NCBI GenBank assembly: GCA_007258455.2
Contig: VDFB02114893.1
Location: 1-64,000, forward strand
Length of the DNA: 64,000 bases
Direction: 5' to 3'
From: Sequoia sempervirens
Lineage: Eukaryota; Streptophyta; Pinopsida; Cupressales; Cupressaceae
The notes below the pieces were generated by a model. That model did not search any database. It saw only the letters and a program-made list of their open reading frames with translations, and had not been told where the DNA came from. Made by a program: the position numbers and the translations under genes. Positions 24,094-35,199 of this stretch are shown piece by piece. Every line of letters begins with the position of its first letter. Position 1 is the first letter of the stretch.

Positions 24094-25320
24094 TTGAGAT
24101 CAATTTCTGGAGGGATTACCAGACGCTGCTTTCAGTATTGGCATATTTCCTTCATCAGATTCACTCTTCTTTACCCACATTTTCTTCATTTGATCTCTTA
24201 TTTCTTCCACAAACACTTTTCCTTTTCCTTTGTATACCAGACCTCTTCTATCCATGTTTCTACTTCTATAGAATCTTACAATGTGACCAAATCTATTGCA
24301 ATTTTAACACACCAGATTTCTTTGTCTAGACCACTCATTCCACTGGTTTCCTCCTGATATGCATTGATTGGAAACATGCCCAAATTTTTCATAGGTGTAC
24401 CATTTAACATTCTTACACTGACAGACATACTTCTACATACAATTGACTTGTGACCAAACTTATTACAACTAAAACACTGACCGAGAAATGATGGACTACT
24501 TGAAATTATTTTACTTCTACACTGAGATGCCATATGAAAAAAATTGTTGCAAACAAAGCAGTAACTATTAAAATTTTGAGCATTGGGTTGTCTTACTGAA
24601 TATCTTATGCCTTTGTTAATCTAATTTCCTTGTCTGGAATCCTTGAGTTCAGATCTGGAGCTTTCTCCTTTCTTATAGCCAAGACCTTTCTTGTCATTTA
24701 CATTCTTTTGTGCTTTACTCAGCTCATCAAGCTTAGCAGAACTAATCCTGAAATTCTCCTTGTACTCATTTGCAATAGTGAGTTGATCTCTAAGAATAAC
24801 TATCTATCTTTCAAGCTCTTGTTCATTATTTATTGATTGTTGTAGTTCAATCTCCATTTGAATGAATCCACTGTTAACTTTATTGCATTCCTCAGATTTT
24901 TCTTTTAAAGACTATGTCAGATTCTCCTCATTCTTCTTCCTTTCCTCAATCTCCTTGGTCAGCTTTATCGCCATAGATTCCATCTCAAGCTTCAAAGTAG
25001 TATTATTTCTAGCAAGCTTTTCACATTCTTCAGTTATCTCTTTTAGGGTATGATTTAGGTGAACATCTTCCAAATTTTAATTCTCTTTCTACTTCACCTA
25101 ATCAAAAAGTTCCTTCCTCTTTTCTCTTGACTCATTGATTTTTTCGTTCAATGATTGAATGAATTTTTCAGCGTCCACAAGATTTTCTTTGAATTCCATG
25201 ACTTATGCTTTAGACTGATCAAGATCATCAAGTGCCACCATAAGCTATTGTTGAATACCACCAGAGTCCATTGTAATTTAAGATCCACCTCAAGTTGTTT
25301 TACTTCTACAGAGGAAACTT
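24094..25320 (-). pseudogene. Sirevirus-like Gag: coiled coil and zinc knuckles (degenerate)
   Basis: From the 5' end, the minus-strand translation gives a long Glu/Lys-rich coiled-coil region broken by stops (parts such as KEITEECEKLARNN and EMESMAIKLTKEIEE). Then comes GLGYKKGESSRSE, a first knuckle CFVCNNFFHMASQC and a second, CFSCNKFGHKSIVC (in the open frame 24276-24533). A third knuckle (NCNRFGH) lies in another frame, after a shift near 24300. Gag forms the particle and its knuckles bind RNA. The domain order fits Sirevirus Gag. Confidence 0.75.
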
Positions 25321-25332
25321 GCTCTGATACCA
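25321..25332 (-). other. Copia primer-binding site, initiator tRNA-Met
   Basis: The plus strand reads gctctgatacca, i.e. TGGTATCAGAGC on the coding strand, the standard Ty1/copia initiator-tRNA primer site. Five bases separate it from the inner edge of the 5' LTR at 25338. Confidence 0.92.
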
Positions 25333-25337
25333 ATTTT

Positions 25338-26078
25338 TGGACTCAAGGAACACTAAGAGGGGGGGTGAATCAGTGTTCAACAATATTCAAACATTTAATT
25401 TTGATTATAAACTATTTGCAACACATAAACAAAAATAAAGATGCAAGAAAATGGACAAGATAATAAAAGAAAAATAACACCAATATTTATATGTGGAAAC
25501 CCTGTTATGGGAAAAACCACGGTGGAGATTAATCCATAATTTATACTCTATTAGAAGTATGAACAAAAGGGAATGCACTTGCATTCAAACACACTGCTTA
25601 GAGCTCAATGCTCAAGATGAAGAAGGCTCACTACCTTACAAAGTGTTTGTGATTACAATAAAAAATGAACTGAGAATATAACATCTACAAAAGCCTAGAT
25701 TCAGTTCCAATGAAGCACATAAAATAGATTCTAGACCTTCTATCCAATTCACACTTCTCCTCTACTCTACCATACAAAAATCTTCCACTACACAAGCAAG
25801 AATTTACTCACAGATCTTCTGATGTATGCTCATACAACTTCTCTGCACTTTTTTGCACACAGACACCTTCTCACCACACCATTCACACACCAAAATGAAT
25901 TACTGATCTCATATATATATATGCTAGAACAAAGATTTCATTGCCTCAAGTTAGCTTTTATAAAACATGAAATATTCTCCAATACTTGGCTCAAATCATG
26001 AGCAATCTTTAATGCACACCCACACAAGTTGGCTAAGACATAGCTAGTACCCAAAATAATATTCTCAAACTTGGAAAC
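25338..26078 (-). repeat. Sirevirus-like 5' LTR, inner part
   Basis: Aligns with the left LTR from TGGACT to about 21250. It stops at GGAAAC (26073-26078), where element A begins. In the uninterrupted left copy the sequence continues directly into 'aattaaacacctactcc', which resumes here only after 43384. Confidence 0.92.
26074..26078. repeat. Target-site duplication of element A, left
   Basis: GAAAC here versus AAAAC at 43380-43384, four of five bases identical. The uninterrupted LTR copy near 21251 has the corresponding single site, which supports the insertion model. Confidence 0.75.
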
Positions 26079-27195
26079 TATATATACATAAAATTGGTCA
26101 CATCTAAGTAATCCTGACATTTAATTAAATATTTATTATTTAATTAATTTCTCTAAAGTCTTCTACATGTAATTAAATTTAATTAATTTAATTATATTGT
26201 TCATTCATTTTATTCTCCCACCATAATTGAGTAAATTTATTTTATTTAATCATTTCACATGTCTACTTGATTAATTAAATAAATACATCTTATTTATTTA
26301 AATTAATTATCATCTTTTGAATTTAATTAAATATATTTTTTAATTAAAATTAAATATTTATTTTCTTCTATTTAAAACTTTCTTCTAATTAATTAAATAT
26401 TTTATTTAATTAATTTCATCACACATGTCATTTCTTCAAATTTAATTAAATATTTTATTTAATTAAAGATCTTGCTTTCTTCAAATCATAATTAGATATT
26501 TCATTTAATTATGAAATCTTCTGATTTCCTCAAAATCTTAATTCAATATTTATTTAATTAAGAAAAAAATCTACATGCACCCATAAATAAATAATTGAAT
26601 TTGATAATTCATTATTATCTTCTCAATATCTTTCCATTATCTTCTAGTAAAGATGGTTTTTTTAATCATCTCATCTTATCTCTTCCATGAAAATGGAAAA
26701 ATCTTGCTTTATTCATTTTCTTCTATTTTTCTTTCCAGTCTCATCCATCTTCGACCATTCGATCTGTAAGAAATTATCACAGCCATTGATCAACTCAGCC
26801 AATCAAAATATTTGAAAAACTCTATAAATACATGTGCGAATCCAAGCATTGGTTACAAACACACACATGCAATTATGCTTACACATTGCATCTTTAGCAT
26901 TCTATCAATAATCATATCTTAGCAATAATATGATCATAGCATAGCATAATCGTGCATCTTAGTATAGTATGCATTTTAGTTTAAATCTCATTCTCTAGTA
27001 GTCCATTTCGTTGAGCTTGGCATATTAAATCTGAGAGCAACTTGAACCAACAAAACACTTGAGATAGGTAGCAATAAAACGACATTGAAGAAGCCACACT
27101 AAGAGTTTGTTTATTTTTCTTTAAGCTTCTTTGATATAAGGTTTTATTGAATGTGTTTCTGAATTCATTATGATAGGCATATTTTCATACACACA
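26079..27195 (+). repeat. Element A 5' LTR
   Basis: Starts TATATATAC, where the 3' LTR has TGTATATAC, so the terminal TG has mutated, and ends CATACACACA. It is 1117 bp. It carries a segment of about 55 bp between 'aaatattttatttaatta' repeats that the 3' LTR has lost. By eye about 3% of positions differ over the first 210 bp. Confidence 0.92.
26798..26830 (+). promoter_or_regulatory. Core promoter in element A 5' LTR
   Basis: GCCAATCAAA (a CCAAT-type box) is followed about 20 bases later by TTGAAAAACTCTATAAATAC with a canonical TATA box (CTATAAATA, 26822-26830). The same core is in the 3' LTR (43004-43012) and in the otherwise divergent 3' LTR of element B (59743-59751). Confidence 0.8.
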
Positions 27196-27200
27196 TAAAA

Positions 27201-27230
27201 TGGTGCCCACTGTGGGGCTCGAACCCACGA
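27201..27230 (+). other. Element A primer-binding site, tRNA-Lys type
   Basis: TGGTGCCCACTGTGGGGCTC and the next ten bases complement the acceptor stem and whole T-arm of plant tRNA-Lys(CUU), as I remember that tRNA, over about 30 bases. The two differences are both C-to-T at CpG positions. It starts five bases inside the 5' LTR. Element B has the same site, shorter. Confidence 0.75.
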
Positions 27231-27300
27231 TTCTGACTTTTTCTTGTAGAACATTTTGATAGGTTTCTGCATTTTGGAGTTAGGCTTTCAAAAAAAATTA

Positions 27301-27695
27301 GTGTTTTAGTGCATCCAATACTTTCTGTAGCGCATTTGGGAATTTAATGCTTCTATTTTGCAGGTATTTTAGGGCATCTGGGAACTATTTCGACACTTCT
27401 GAGGGTTAATTTAGCACATCTACGAGATAAAATAACACATATAGTCTCATCACATCTAGAGTTAAATCTGCGTTTAATTAAAGTAGCGCATTTAAGAATT
27501 GTTTTAGCGAATTTAGGATTTTATGTAGCACATTTAGGGTCTATTTCAATGCATCTAAAATTTGTTTCTGTGCATATACTGTCTATTTTTGCGCATCTGG
27601 AATTTTTTTATGTGCATCTAGAATCTATTTCTACTCATACACTGTCTGTTTCTGTGCATCTGAAATTTGTTTCTGCACATCTAGGTTGTAACACA
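27301..27695 (+). repeat. 5' array of 21-bp units (element A)
   Basis: From 27486 to 27695 the core GCRCAT (with variants) recurs at 27486, 27507, 27528, 27549, 27570, 27591, 27612, 27633, 27654 and 27675: ten units with an exact 21-bp period and a consensus like TTTTAGCGCATYTAGG. Less regular copies fill 27301-27480. The reverse complement of this unit forms the array at 41365-41775. Confidence 0.9.
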
Positions 27696-27879
27696 AAAAT
27701 AGGATTCTGAGTCTGACGCATTTCGCAGACATGATCTTTTCTGGTTTAAAATGAATCAATCTAGGATAGTCACCACACTTTGATCATGCAGTTAAAATGA
27801 ACCCCATGTCGGTTGTGAAGCAATATCTTCACTTAGCTTAAATCATTGTGATTTGGTGCATTAAAATGAGTCTTTTTAC

Positions 27880-28560
27880 TCTACTTGATCGTGCTTGAAA
27901 GTGGTAGGTGACTATGTTCTCACCCTATGCAAACTAGGTGATCAAAAATCCAACCCACTTTATCCGTGTGTAACCCTGATGCAATAACCGAAGTATCCTC
28001 TCCCCTTGCCAATGATGTGATCCTCGGTGTAAGAGAAACAATTATTGCCTCTAGAAATTGGGCCTACCTGGGGATTTCATCACCCCAATGTGACTCAAAT
28101 TGGCAATGGAGCTAAAGCCAAGCTACCCTCGACTGGTATACAAATGTGAATCTTAAGGGAAAACCTAAGATTATGAGTGCAGATTTGTCATACAGACCAA
28201 GTTGTACTCCCCAAAACCCTGTTGAGCTTAACCTCTCTAGACTGGAGTGCCTCCTAAATGAAGCTTAATATTCTACCCCATGTATGGCCACTCGAACGGA
28301 GGTCCCGAATTAAACACCATTGTTTAGTAAACCAAAAACCTTCTATTTGCTAGTGCAGCACCGGTCGATGTGAAGGCATCCACACTTTCGCAGTCTATAG
28401 TAGAGGTGATCAATCTGCCATGGGAGTTTCATGGGGGTTGGAAGCTTGGTTGGCCTGAGAAGAGAGTGCACTATAAGGGGGAGCTCGTGCAACCAAGCTT
28501 CTAAATTCACACGCTACCGATATGCGGCTGGGGAAACCCACGTGGAATCTAGTAGATATT
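27880..28560 (+). promoter_or_regulatory. Conserved non-coding leader of element A
   Basis: Aligns with the leaders of element C (reverse complement of 16140-16850) and B (49080-49700). Conserved blocks include GTGTAAGAGAAA with its surroundings (28018-28068) and the hairpin at 28441-28501. It is richer in GC than its flanks, and the frames it contains are not shared among the three elements. It sits upstream of gag, where packaging and dimerisation signals are expected. Confidence 0.78.
28441..28501 (+). promoter_or_regulatory. Leader hairpin, element A copy
   Basis: GAAGCTTGGTT pairs perfectly with AACCAAGCTTC (11 bp) around a 39-nt loop that ends GGGGGAGCTCGTGC. Element B has a 10-bp perfect stem and a loop of identical length; C has a variant stem. 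The loop motif GGGGAGC...TGC is common to all three. Confidence 0.8.
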
Positions 28561-29340
28561 GTCCTGGATTTACCATAGGATTTGCTTGCTTTATCTGTGT
28601 TTGGTTACATTCCATTTAATTCAGAGTGTTTGTTGTGTTTTCATTCAAATTAATTTAGATAAAAGATCATCTAAAATGAACATGAAAAACAACAACTGAA
28701 ATCATTCAAAAATTGTTCGCATATTTGATCTAGTAACATTCTGATATTTCTCCCATGCTTAGAGAGTGGAAATCAAAAAAATTTGTCAAGAAATTAGTGT
28801 CCAATAGGATCAAGAAACCAAAGAAACAATTAGGGTACAAGAGAACATTGCAAAGAAGAAAATTTTTGTACGAAATTTGACACATCTTGCTTCATTACCA
28901 CAGATTTCTTTATAGATACCAAGACTTTGTTAGGGGATTCACTGACGAGTATGTTGTAGAGCCTTTGGATTCTCGAGCTTATTATCAAAAATTAGCTCTA
29001 TCTCAATGACATAATCTTAACCAACCTCTTTAGTTTGATAATATACCACAACCTTCTATTGAATATCCATCACATCCCAGTCAAATCCTTCAGTGATCTT
29101 AAAACTTTTCTACGAAAACAAAGATCAAATCTTAAGAGTGCAACTTTCAAACAAATTTCTGATTACTGATTCAACTTCCCCAATAGGATTCTGACATCCT
29201 TCATCGTTGGAAGCCACAATAAAAAATTAGGAACATCTTTGATCATATCATAAGATTCCTATCTTATCATATCAAGATATCATCATTGTCGCACTTATCA
29301 GAAACTGTGATCTAAGTTTAGAAGAACTCTTCAAAATCAT

Positions 29341-31203
29341 ATGCCTATCTTTACAAGATCTCAATACAATAAATTGAAGGATGAAATCCAACAAGAAGGT
29401 CATAACCAAAACACTAAAGAAGAAGGTGAAAGCAGTAATCCTCTTTACAATATAAGTCATAATCCTCAACAACGACATGGATAACAGAGAAGAAAATCCA
29501 TTCCACAACTATAGAGACATGAGAAAAACCCATATAGATAGTGATGATGAGTGAGATGAAGAACATCTTAGAGAGGCTGAGCAAGATCCCAAATTTCACA
29601 AAGCCATAGAAAAGCTCTTACAACGCGATAAAGAAAAATATTTCCTCTATCTAGCTGACCAAGGAGCTAAATTGCCTCATGACTTTGATACCGAGAATTT
29701 GAAGAGTAAACCTGAAGAAACACCCCTATCTGATCTTAGTGCTTTGACTCAACAAATTAAGGCACTTCAAGGACAAATTAAAGAGTTACAAGGGGGAACC
29801 ACAACAAAGAAATATACTCTTGAAGACATTTGTCCTTATCCTTTCGATCGAAGTCTCAACATGATTCCATTTCCCAAACATTGTGAAATTCCAAAATTTG
29901 ATCGTTATAATGGGAAATCAGATCTAATCGATCATGTTAGAGACTTCTGAAACATGACTTTAGAATTTTCTCATGAGTACACTTACTTGATGTGTTTGTT
30001 TCCTAGGAGTCTTGGAGGTCACTCTATGGAATGGCTATCAAAAATCACACCTCATGTCAAGACATTTGAAGAATTAATCAATCTATTTATATCACAATAT
30101 GCCTACAACATCCAACATCAAATCACCATGATAGATCTCTGCAAAGTTGCGCAAAAACCTGGTGAAACTTTTATTACTTTTCTTCAGAGATGGAGAAGAA
30201 TGTTTGCTAGATATCCACGTCTCATTCCTAAAAAGGAAAAGATGGTCACCTTCATTAACAACTTGAATTCAGAAATGAGCTATCGTTTGAATTTAGATTG
30301 TCCTCCCTCTTTTGAGAAATTGATTGAAGATGCTATAACCATTGAAAGTGCTTTGGTCAGAAGAGGAATAATAAAACTTGAGAAGGACAATCCTAGCTCA
30401 TCCAATCATCACAACAATTAGGACAATTCTAAATTTGGACCAGCAACAAGAATGTGGTGAATGATGGTGTTGTTGATGTGAATCATGTCTCGACTAAGCC
30501 ATTTGTTCTTAGAACTCCAAGTGCTCCTCGCAACAACAACTATAACAATGTCAACTTGGTTACAAATCAAGGAAATAATCCTCCTCCTTTGAGGAATGAT
30601 GTGAATCAACATCCTACTCCTAATCAAGGTTACCAAGGAACCACTAACAATAACAACTCCTTAGGGAATACCTCGAACACAAATCCACAACAATTTTCAT
30701 TCTTCTCTAGTAGAAGAACCTACACTCCACTGGGTCAATCTTTGGAATCTGCATTCAAAGAATCGATGGCTAAAAATGTCATCACCTTGCCACCTCAATG
30801 AAACTATGAACCTAGTGTGAAGCCTCCATCATGGAATGAAGCATACTATTATGAATTTCATCGGTGCAAAGGTCATCGCACAAATAACTGTCAAGCGTTG
30901 AAGAATGCCATTCAAGACTTAATCAAAAATGGCACCATCACAATAAAAGGACATCAACAATCAAATGAAGACCACCAAGCTTTTTGCAACCCTTTTCCCA
31001 ACTATCAAAAAGGTGAGTCTTCTGGAAAAAGTGTGAATCATATTCATGATCTGATAATCAATCATATCTACACTGACAATGAATGGGTCAATGTTATTAA
31101 AGTCAATGAAACAACAAGGGTGCAAGCTAAAGTTGTATTAATGGATGCCTCTTCAAAATCCACTGGGCCTCCACCTCAACATCAATATGACTTAGTCCAC
31201 TAA
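29341..31203 (+). pseudogene. gag of element A (degenerate)
   Basis: Gag builds the particle and packages the RNA. The start is placed at 29341 because the translation MPIFTRSQYNKLKDE resembles the Gag start of element B (MFVQTRSQ). A frameshift follows near 29480. The main domain then reads CPYPFDRSLNMIPFP, IPKFDRYNGKSDLIDHV, YLMCLFPRSLGGHSMEWLS, FLQRWRRMFARYPR and NNLNSEMSYRLNLDCPPSFE, a typical Tat retrotransposon Gag. Stops occur at 29540-29560 (in DDE-stop-DEE), 29948, 30419 and 30799, with a frame change between 30421 and 30454. The terminal knuckle reads YYEFHRCKGHRTNNC, with Tyr where the first Cys is usual. Confidence 0.88.
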
Positions 31204-31393
31204 CTTTGGAAAACTCCTGCTTAGATTTCTATCTTAGAACTCTTGAAGATTTCCCTAGCACATAAGGAAATTCTCAAAAAGGCCCTCGTTGAAACAACTA
31301 TATCCACTGATTTGGATGTGAACCAATTTCAAGCCATGGTAGGACACTTGTCTTCACCCACATCTCTCATTTTCTAAAAAAGATGGCATTTCC

Positions 31394-32092
31394 ATGACTC
31401 ATCCCCACAATTCATCATTATACTTAGAAGTCATGATCCACAAGTTTCGTGTCATACGCGTCCTAATAGATGGAGTGGCTGGTTTGAACATATGTACCAT
31501 GCAGTTAGTTCAGGCTTTAGGATTTTCTGAGGACTCCATTGATCCTAGAAGAAATATTACTATTAAAGCCTATGATGATTAGGAAAGATCATCCAAGGGT
31601 TTAATCATGCTACCAATCAGAGTGGGACCTTTTATCAAAAATACTTTTTGTCAAGTATTAGACTGTGATCTTGCATACAACATTTTGTTGGGTCATCCTT
31701 GGATCCACAAAATGCAAGTTGTCCCATCCACATATCATCAATGTCTTAATTTTCCTTATGATGGACAGGAAATCACGATACCAACTGATAATTCAAATAT
31801 TCAAACTTGTGCCAATATCAAAGCTAGTCAAGATACTTTGGTTCCTAACAGTCGAGAAGCTCGTGCTAGTACTTCTCCCAATATTGATACACAAATAAGT
31901 CAGTTAACCAATAGTTTTGACAAGAAATTGAAATTCAAGGGCAATGGAGTCGGGGAGTACTCTCTCTATGTTGCTAATTTACCTACATCACCTCGATCAC
32001 ATGGACAAATTTCTATCACACAACATCAAGTATCAGCAGCGTCAACATCAACGCAACCACCAATAGAGCCAAGCACAAAGTTTAATGGATGA
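31394..32092 (+). pseudogene. Aspartic protease of element A (degenerate)
   Basis: Retropepsin that would process the polyprotein. The active-site region reads VLIDGVAGLNICTMQLVQALG, where Tat proteases normally have D-G-G-S; here it is D-G-V-A. The C-terminal landmark YNILLGHPWIHKMQVVPSTY is well preserved. An in-frame stop lies at about 31580. The tail to 32092 is a Ser/Thr/Gln-rich linker. Element 4 carries a related protease (44611-45159). Confidence 0.85.
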
Positions 32093-32113
32093 TTCATCAA
32101 AGAAAAATTCCCC

Positions 32114-32350
32114 ATGGAAGATCTTGAGGATAGTGAAATTCTAAACTGGCTCTATAAAGATGAAGATGAAACAATTTTTAATGTCAAATTACCAACAGAT
32201 AGATATGGAAAAGGGTATTCAATCATGCAAAAGATGAGCTATGATAAGGGTCCTATCAGAAAAAGAAAAGGAGTAGTTGAGCCTATTCACCTTCGAGGAC
32301 TTGTTACAAAAGAGAAAACTAGATTAGGCTATGATACTAACTTAAAATAA
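32114..32350 (+). pseudogene. G-patch-like segment of element A
   Basis: Same frame as the protease. YGKGYSIMQKMSYDKGPIRK followed by RKGVVEPI and later TRLGY fits the spacing of a G-patch (GxGxxLMxKMGYxxG...QGIxxPI...GLGY), but the central GLG is replaced by an insertion. Clearer G-patches occupy the same place after the protease in element 4 and in the ORFs of B and C. Some retroviruses and plant retroelements place a G-patch after the protease, where it is linked to RNA binding or RT activity. Confidence 0.55.
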
Positions 32351-32386
32351 AGAACACCCAAACAACTTCGTGACACTGTCTTCACA

Positions 32387-33031
32387 TTGCAAGAAGGTTC
32401 TGATTCAAGAGAAGCATGTTTGGAAACAATTAAGAATTTCATGGATGATAACTCTGACACAGACTCTGCTGAATATGAATGGGACACCATTCACAATGAT
32501 GAGTTATGGAGGTACAAAAGGGTTGATGTAATACACAAGTATACCCCAACTCTAATCGAAGGTGAAGGGTCAGGGTCCCAAACACGAGAATCCGAACTAT
32601 AAATTCACTATGATTCTAGTGATACTGAGTCAGATTTAAATGAACAAGACTATCGCGAGAACATTACCATCATTGATCAGCCTCATTCCTCATATCCTAC
32701 GGTTAAGTGCATTATGACCATAACCATAGCCGATTTCACGCAACCCAATGACCCATTATCTTTGATCCATCCCGATCTCATTGATTGGGATTCATCCAAA
32801 CCTATCGATATACCTATGTTTCCAAGTGATGAATCTATCGTAAACATCCTTTCCACAAATGGCCAAATGATTGTTCCACTAGAAATTTTTGGCATAGAGT
32901 CTTTAATCAAGAGAGTGTCAATTCTCCTAGCTGCAAAAAAAAAAGAAAGAAAAGAAAGATCTAATGGTGAAAACCAGAATCTAGCTGTGTTAGATCAAAC
33001 AAAAAATAAAATAGAGTGTATCAGATGGTGA
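32387..33031 (+). pseudogene. Linker region between G-patch and RT, element A
   Basis: Two frames (32387-32602, 32714-33031) continue the protease frame with one stop between them. They are acidic and Asp/Ser/Thr-rich (DDNSDTDSAEYEWD) with no recognised domain. A frame change follows near 33030-33090 into the RT frame. Confidence 0.6.
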
Positions 33032-33049
33032 AAACCTTTTTAAGGCACC

Positions 33050-33968
33050 AGATGATGGGAATCTTGACACTCTCCTGGAGCACTACCATGAGCAATTGCC
33101 TATCTTGATTGAGCCTACACAAGCCATCAATTTTGAAACTTCAAAAAAACCAAGGATTTTACAGTTAGTTGCATTAGTGACAAAGAAAGAAGTACCAAAA
33201 TTCATAGAATTTCTAAGAGAAAATCAAGTCAACTTTTCTTGGTCTTATGCAGACATGCCAGGTCTTGATCCTGATCTTATCATGCATCACTTGTCTATCA
33301 AACTAAGGGTTAAGCCTATGAAACAAAAACTTAGAAAGATGCACCCTCATGTTGCATTATTGGTTAAGAAAGAACTGAGAAAACTCCTTGATGTGGGCTT
33401 TATAAGATCAATTGACTATGCAGAATGGATCTCCAACATTGTTCCTATATCCAAGCTAGATAAAAGTGTCAAAGTGTACACAAATTTTAGAGATCTTAAT
33501 AAAGCATGTCCTAAGGATGACTTCCCACTTCCAAACATCGACACTATAGTTGATCTGACAGCTGGCCATGCCATGTATTCATTAATGGATGGTTTTTCTG
33601 GTTACAACCAAACCAAGATTGCACCCAATGACCAGGAGAAAACAACTTTCACATGTCCATGGGGAACTTACTATTGGAACGTCATGCGTTTCGGTCTAAA
33701 GAATACTGGGGCTACTTACCAAAGAGCCATGACTACAATCTTTCATGACATGATGCACACATTCATGGAAGATTATGTAGATGACATATTGGAAAAGTCA
33801 TACACCAGAGAAAGACATCTAGAAATATTGTCCAAAATATTTGCAAGATTGGATATTTTCAAAGTTCGCCTCAATCCCAAGAAATGTGTCTTTGGGGTCA
33901 CATCTGGAAAACTCTTAGGATACATAGTATCAAGAAAAGAATCTGAAGTAGATCCTACCAAAGTATAG
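33050..33968 (+). pseudogene. Reverse transcriptase of element A
   Basis: Copies the RNA genome into DNA. The frame includes FSWSYADMPGLDP, LRKLLDVGFIRSIDYAEWIS, NFRDLNKACPKDDFPLP, SLMDGFSGYNQ, RFGLKNTGATYQRAM and the catalytic YVDD at 33774-33785. The domain is complete and uninterrupted until a TAG at 33966, where related elements have a codon for a basic or polar residue. The CPKDDFPLP signature and FGLKNTGATYQR are typical of the Tat clade. It lies in frame 3, shifted relative to the protease frame. Confidence 0.93.
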
Positions 33969-33980
33969 TCAATTATCGAA

Positions 33981-34620
33981 ATGCCTCCCCCAAGGAACAT
34001 CAGTCAATTGAGATCATTACAGGGACAACTTCAATCTATACGAAGGTTCATTGCACAACTGGCCAACAAAAGTCTACCTTTCACACATCTACTGCATAAG
34101 AATGTTCCTTTCAAGTGGGATGACAAGTTTGAAGTGGCTCTTCAAAAAATCAAACAATACTTAATGACTCCACCAGTTCTAGTACCACCCAATCCAGACA
34201 AATCACTGATCTTGTATATTGCCGCAATAGATACATCCTTGGGTGCATTGCTAGAACAAGAAGACCATACAGGGAAAGAATGTGCAATTTATTACATCAT
34301 CAGAACACTAACAAGTCATGAGCTCAACTACACTACCATCGAGAAGGCTTGTCTAGTAGTAGTCTTTGCTTCACATAAATTTTGGTATTACATGTTAACT
34401 CATACAATCAATCTTGTTTCAAAGATTGATGCACTCAAGTATCTATTAAGCAAAGCGTCATTGATAGGAAGGTTAGAAAAATGGGTAATGATTCTGAGTG
34501 AGTTTGACATCCATTATGTTGATCGCAAGACAATCAAAGGACAAGTTATTTATGATCAACTAGCTAAATCACCACTACAAGCAGATCACCCACTACACAT
34601 TGAATTTCCAGATGTTGATG
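33981..34620 (+). pseudogene. RNase H domain of element A
   Basis: Follows RT in the same frame after the stop at 33966. It begins with the connection EMPPPRNISQLRSLQGQLQ, then YIAAIDTSLGALLEQED, YYIIRTLTSHELNYTTIEKA, LVVVFASHKFWYYM and RLEKWVMILSEFDIHY. The first catalytic Asp is recognisable (IAAID). It degrades the RNA of the RNA:DNA hybrid. Confidence 0.88.
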
Positions 34621-35040
34621 TCTTTACTGCAGAATCCAAACAACCATGGTCCCTATATTTTGATGGTTCTTTCACTCAACATAGATCAGGGGCAGGCATA
34701 CTTCTCATCACCCCCCAAGGACACACCATTCCTTGATTATATAGGCTGATGTTTCCATGCACCAACAACATAGCTGAATATGAAGCATTAATCACTAGAC
34801 TTAAAATAGCATTGGAATGGAGGATTATAGAATTACAAGTGTATGGCAACTCATAGTTAGTCATTAATCAGATCAATGATGATTATCAAACCAAAGATGA
34901 CAAAATGTTGCCATATAAAAAGATGGTTGACGACTTCAAGAAGTACTTTGTGGACATCAAATTCACACAAATTCCAAGACTTGATAACAAAGCAGTTGAT
35001 GCCATGGCTAGGATCGCATCATTGTTACAACTCCCAGAAA
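34621..35040 (+). pseudogene. Second, archaeal-like RNase H of element A
   Basis: Downstream of the first RNase H the frame reads WSLYFDGSFTQHRSGAGILL, NNIAEYEALITRLKIALEW, VYGNS-stop-LVINQI and RLDNKAVDAMARIAS. D-G-S, the AEYEAL glutamate and the VYGNS/D position match the archaeal-like RNase H that Tat elements carry in addition to the usual domain. Stops at 34734 and 34854 interrupt it, the latter where Gln is usual. Confidence 0.85.
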
Positions 35041-35199
35041 ACCAGGCTTGCTATGAATTTTTGGTGGAACAATCATTTACACTTGCTTATGACACCCCTA
35101 AAATCCAAATCATTTGCCACTTGGTGGGATTTGATTCACCTTGGTATGGCAAGATTTATGCCTACCCAAAAGACGATATCTTACCACCGAATTTATCTC

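Noticed and set aside
27486..27695. 21-nt unit spacing as evidence of phased small RNAs
   Set aside because: DNA repeat period alone says nothing about phased siRNA production; reported only as a periodicity.
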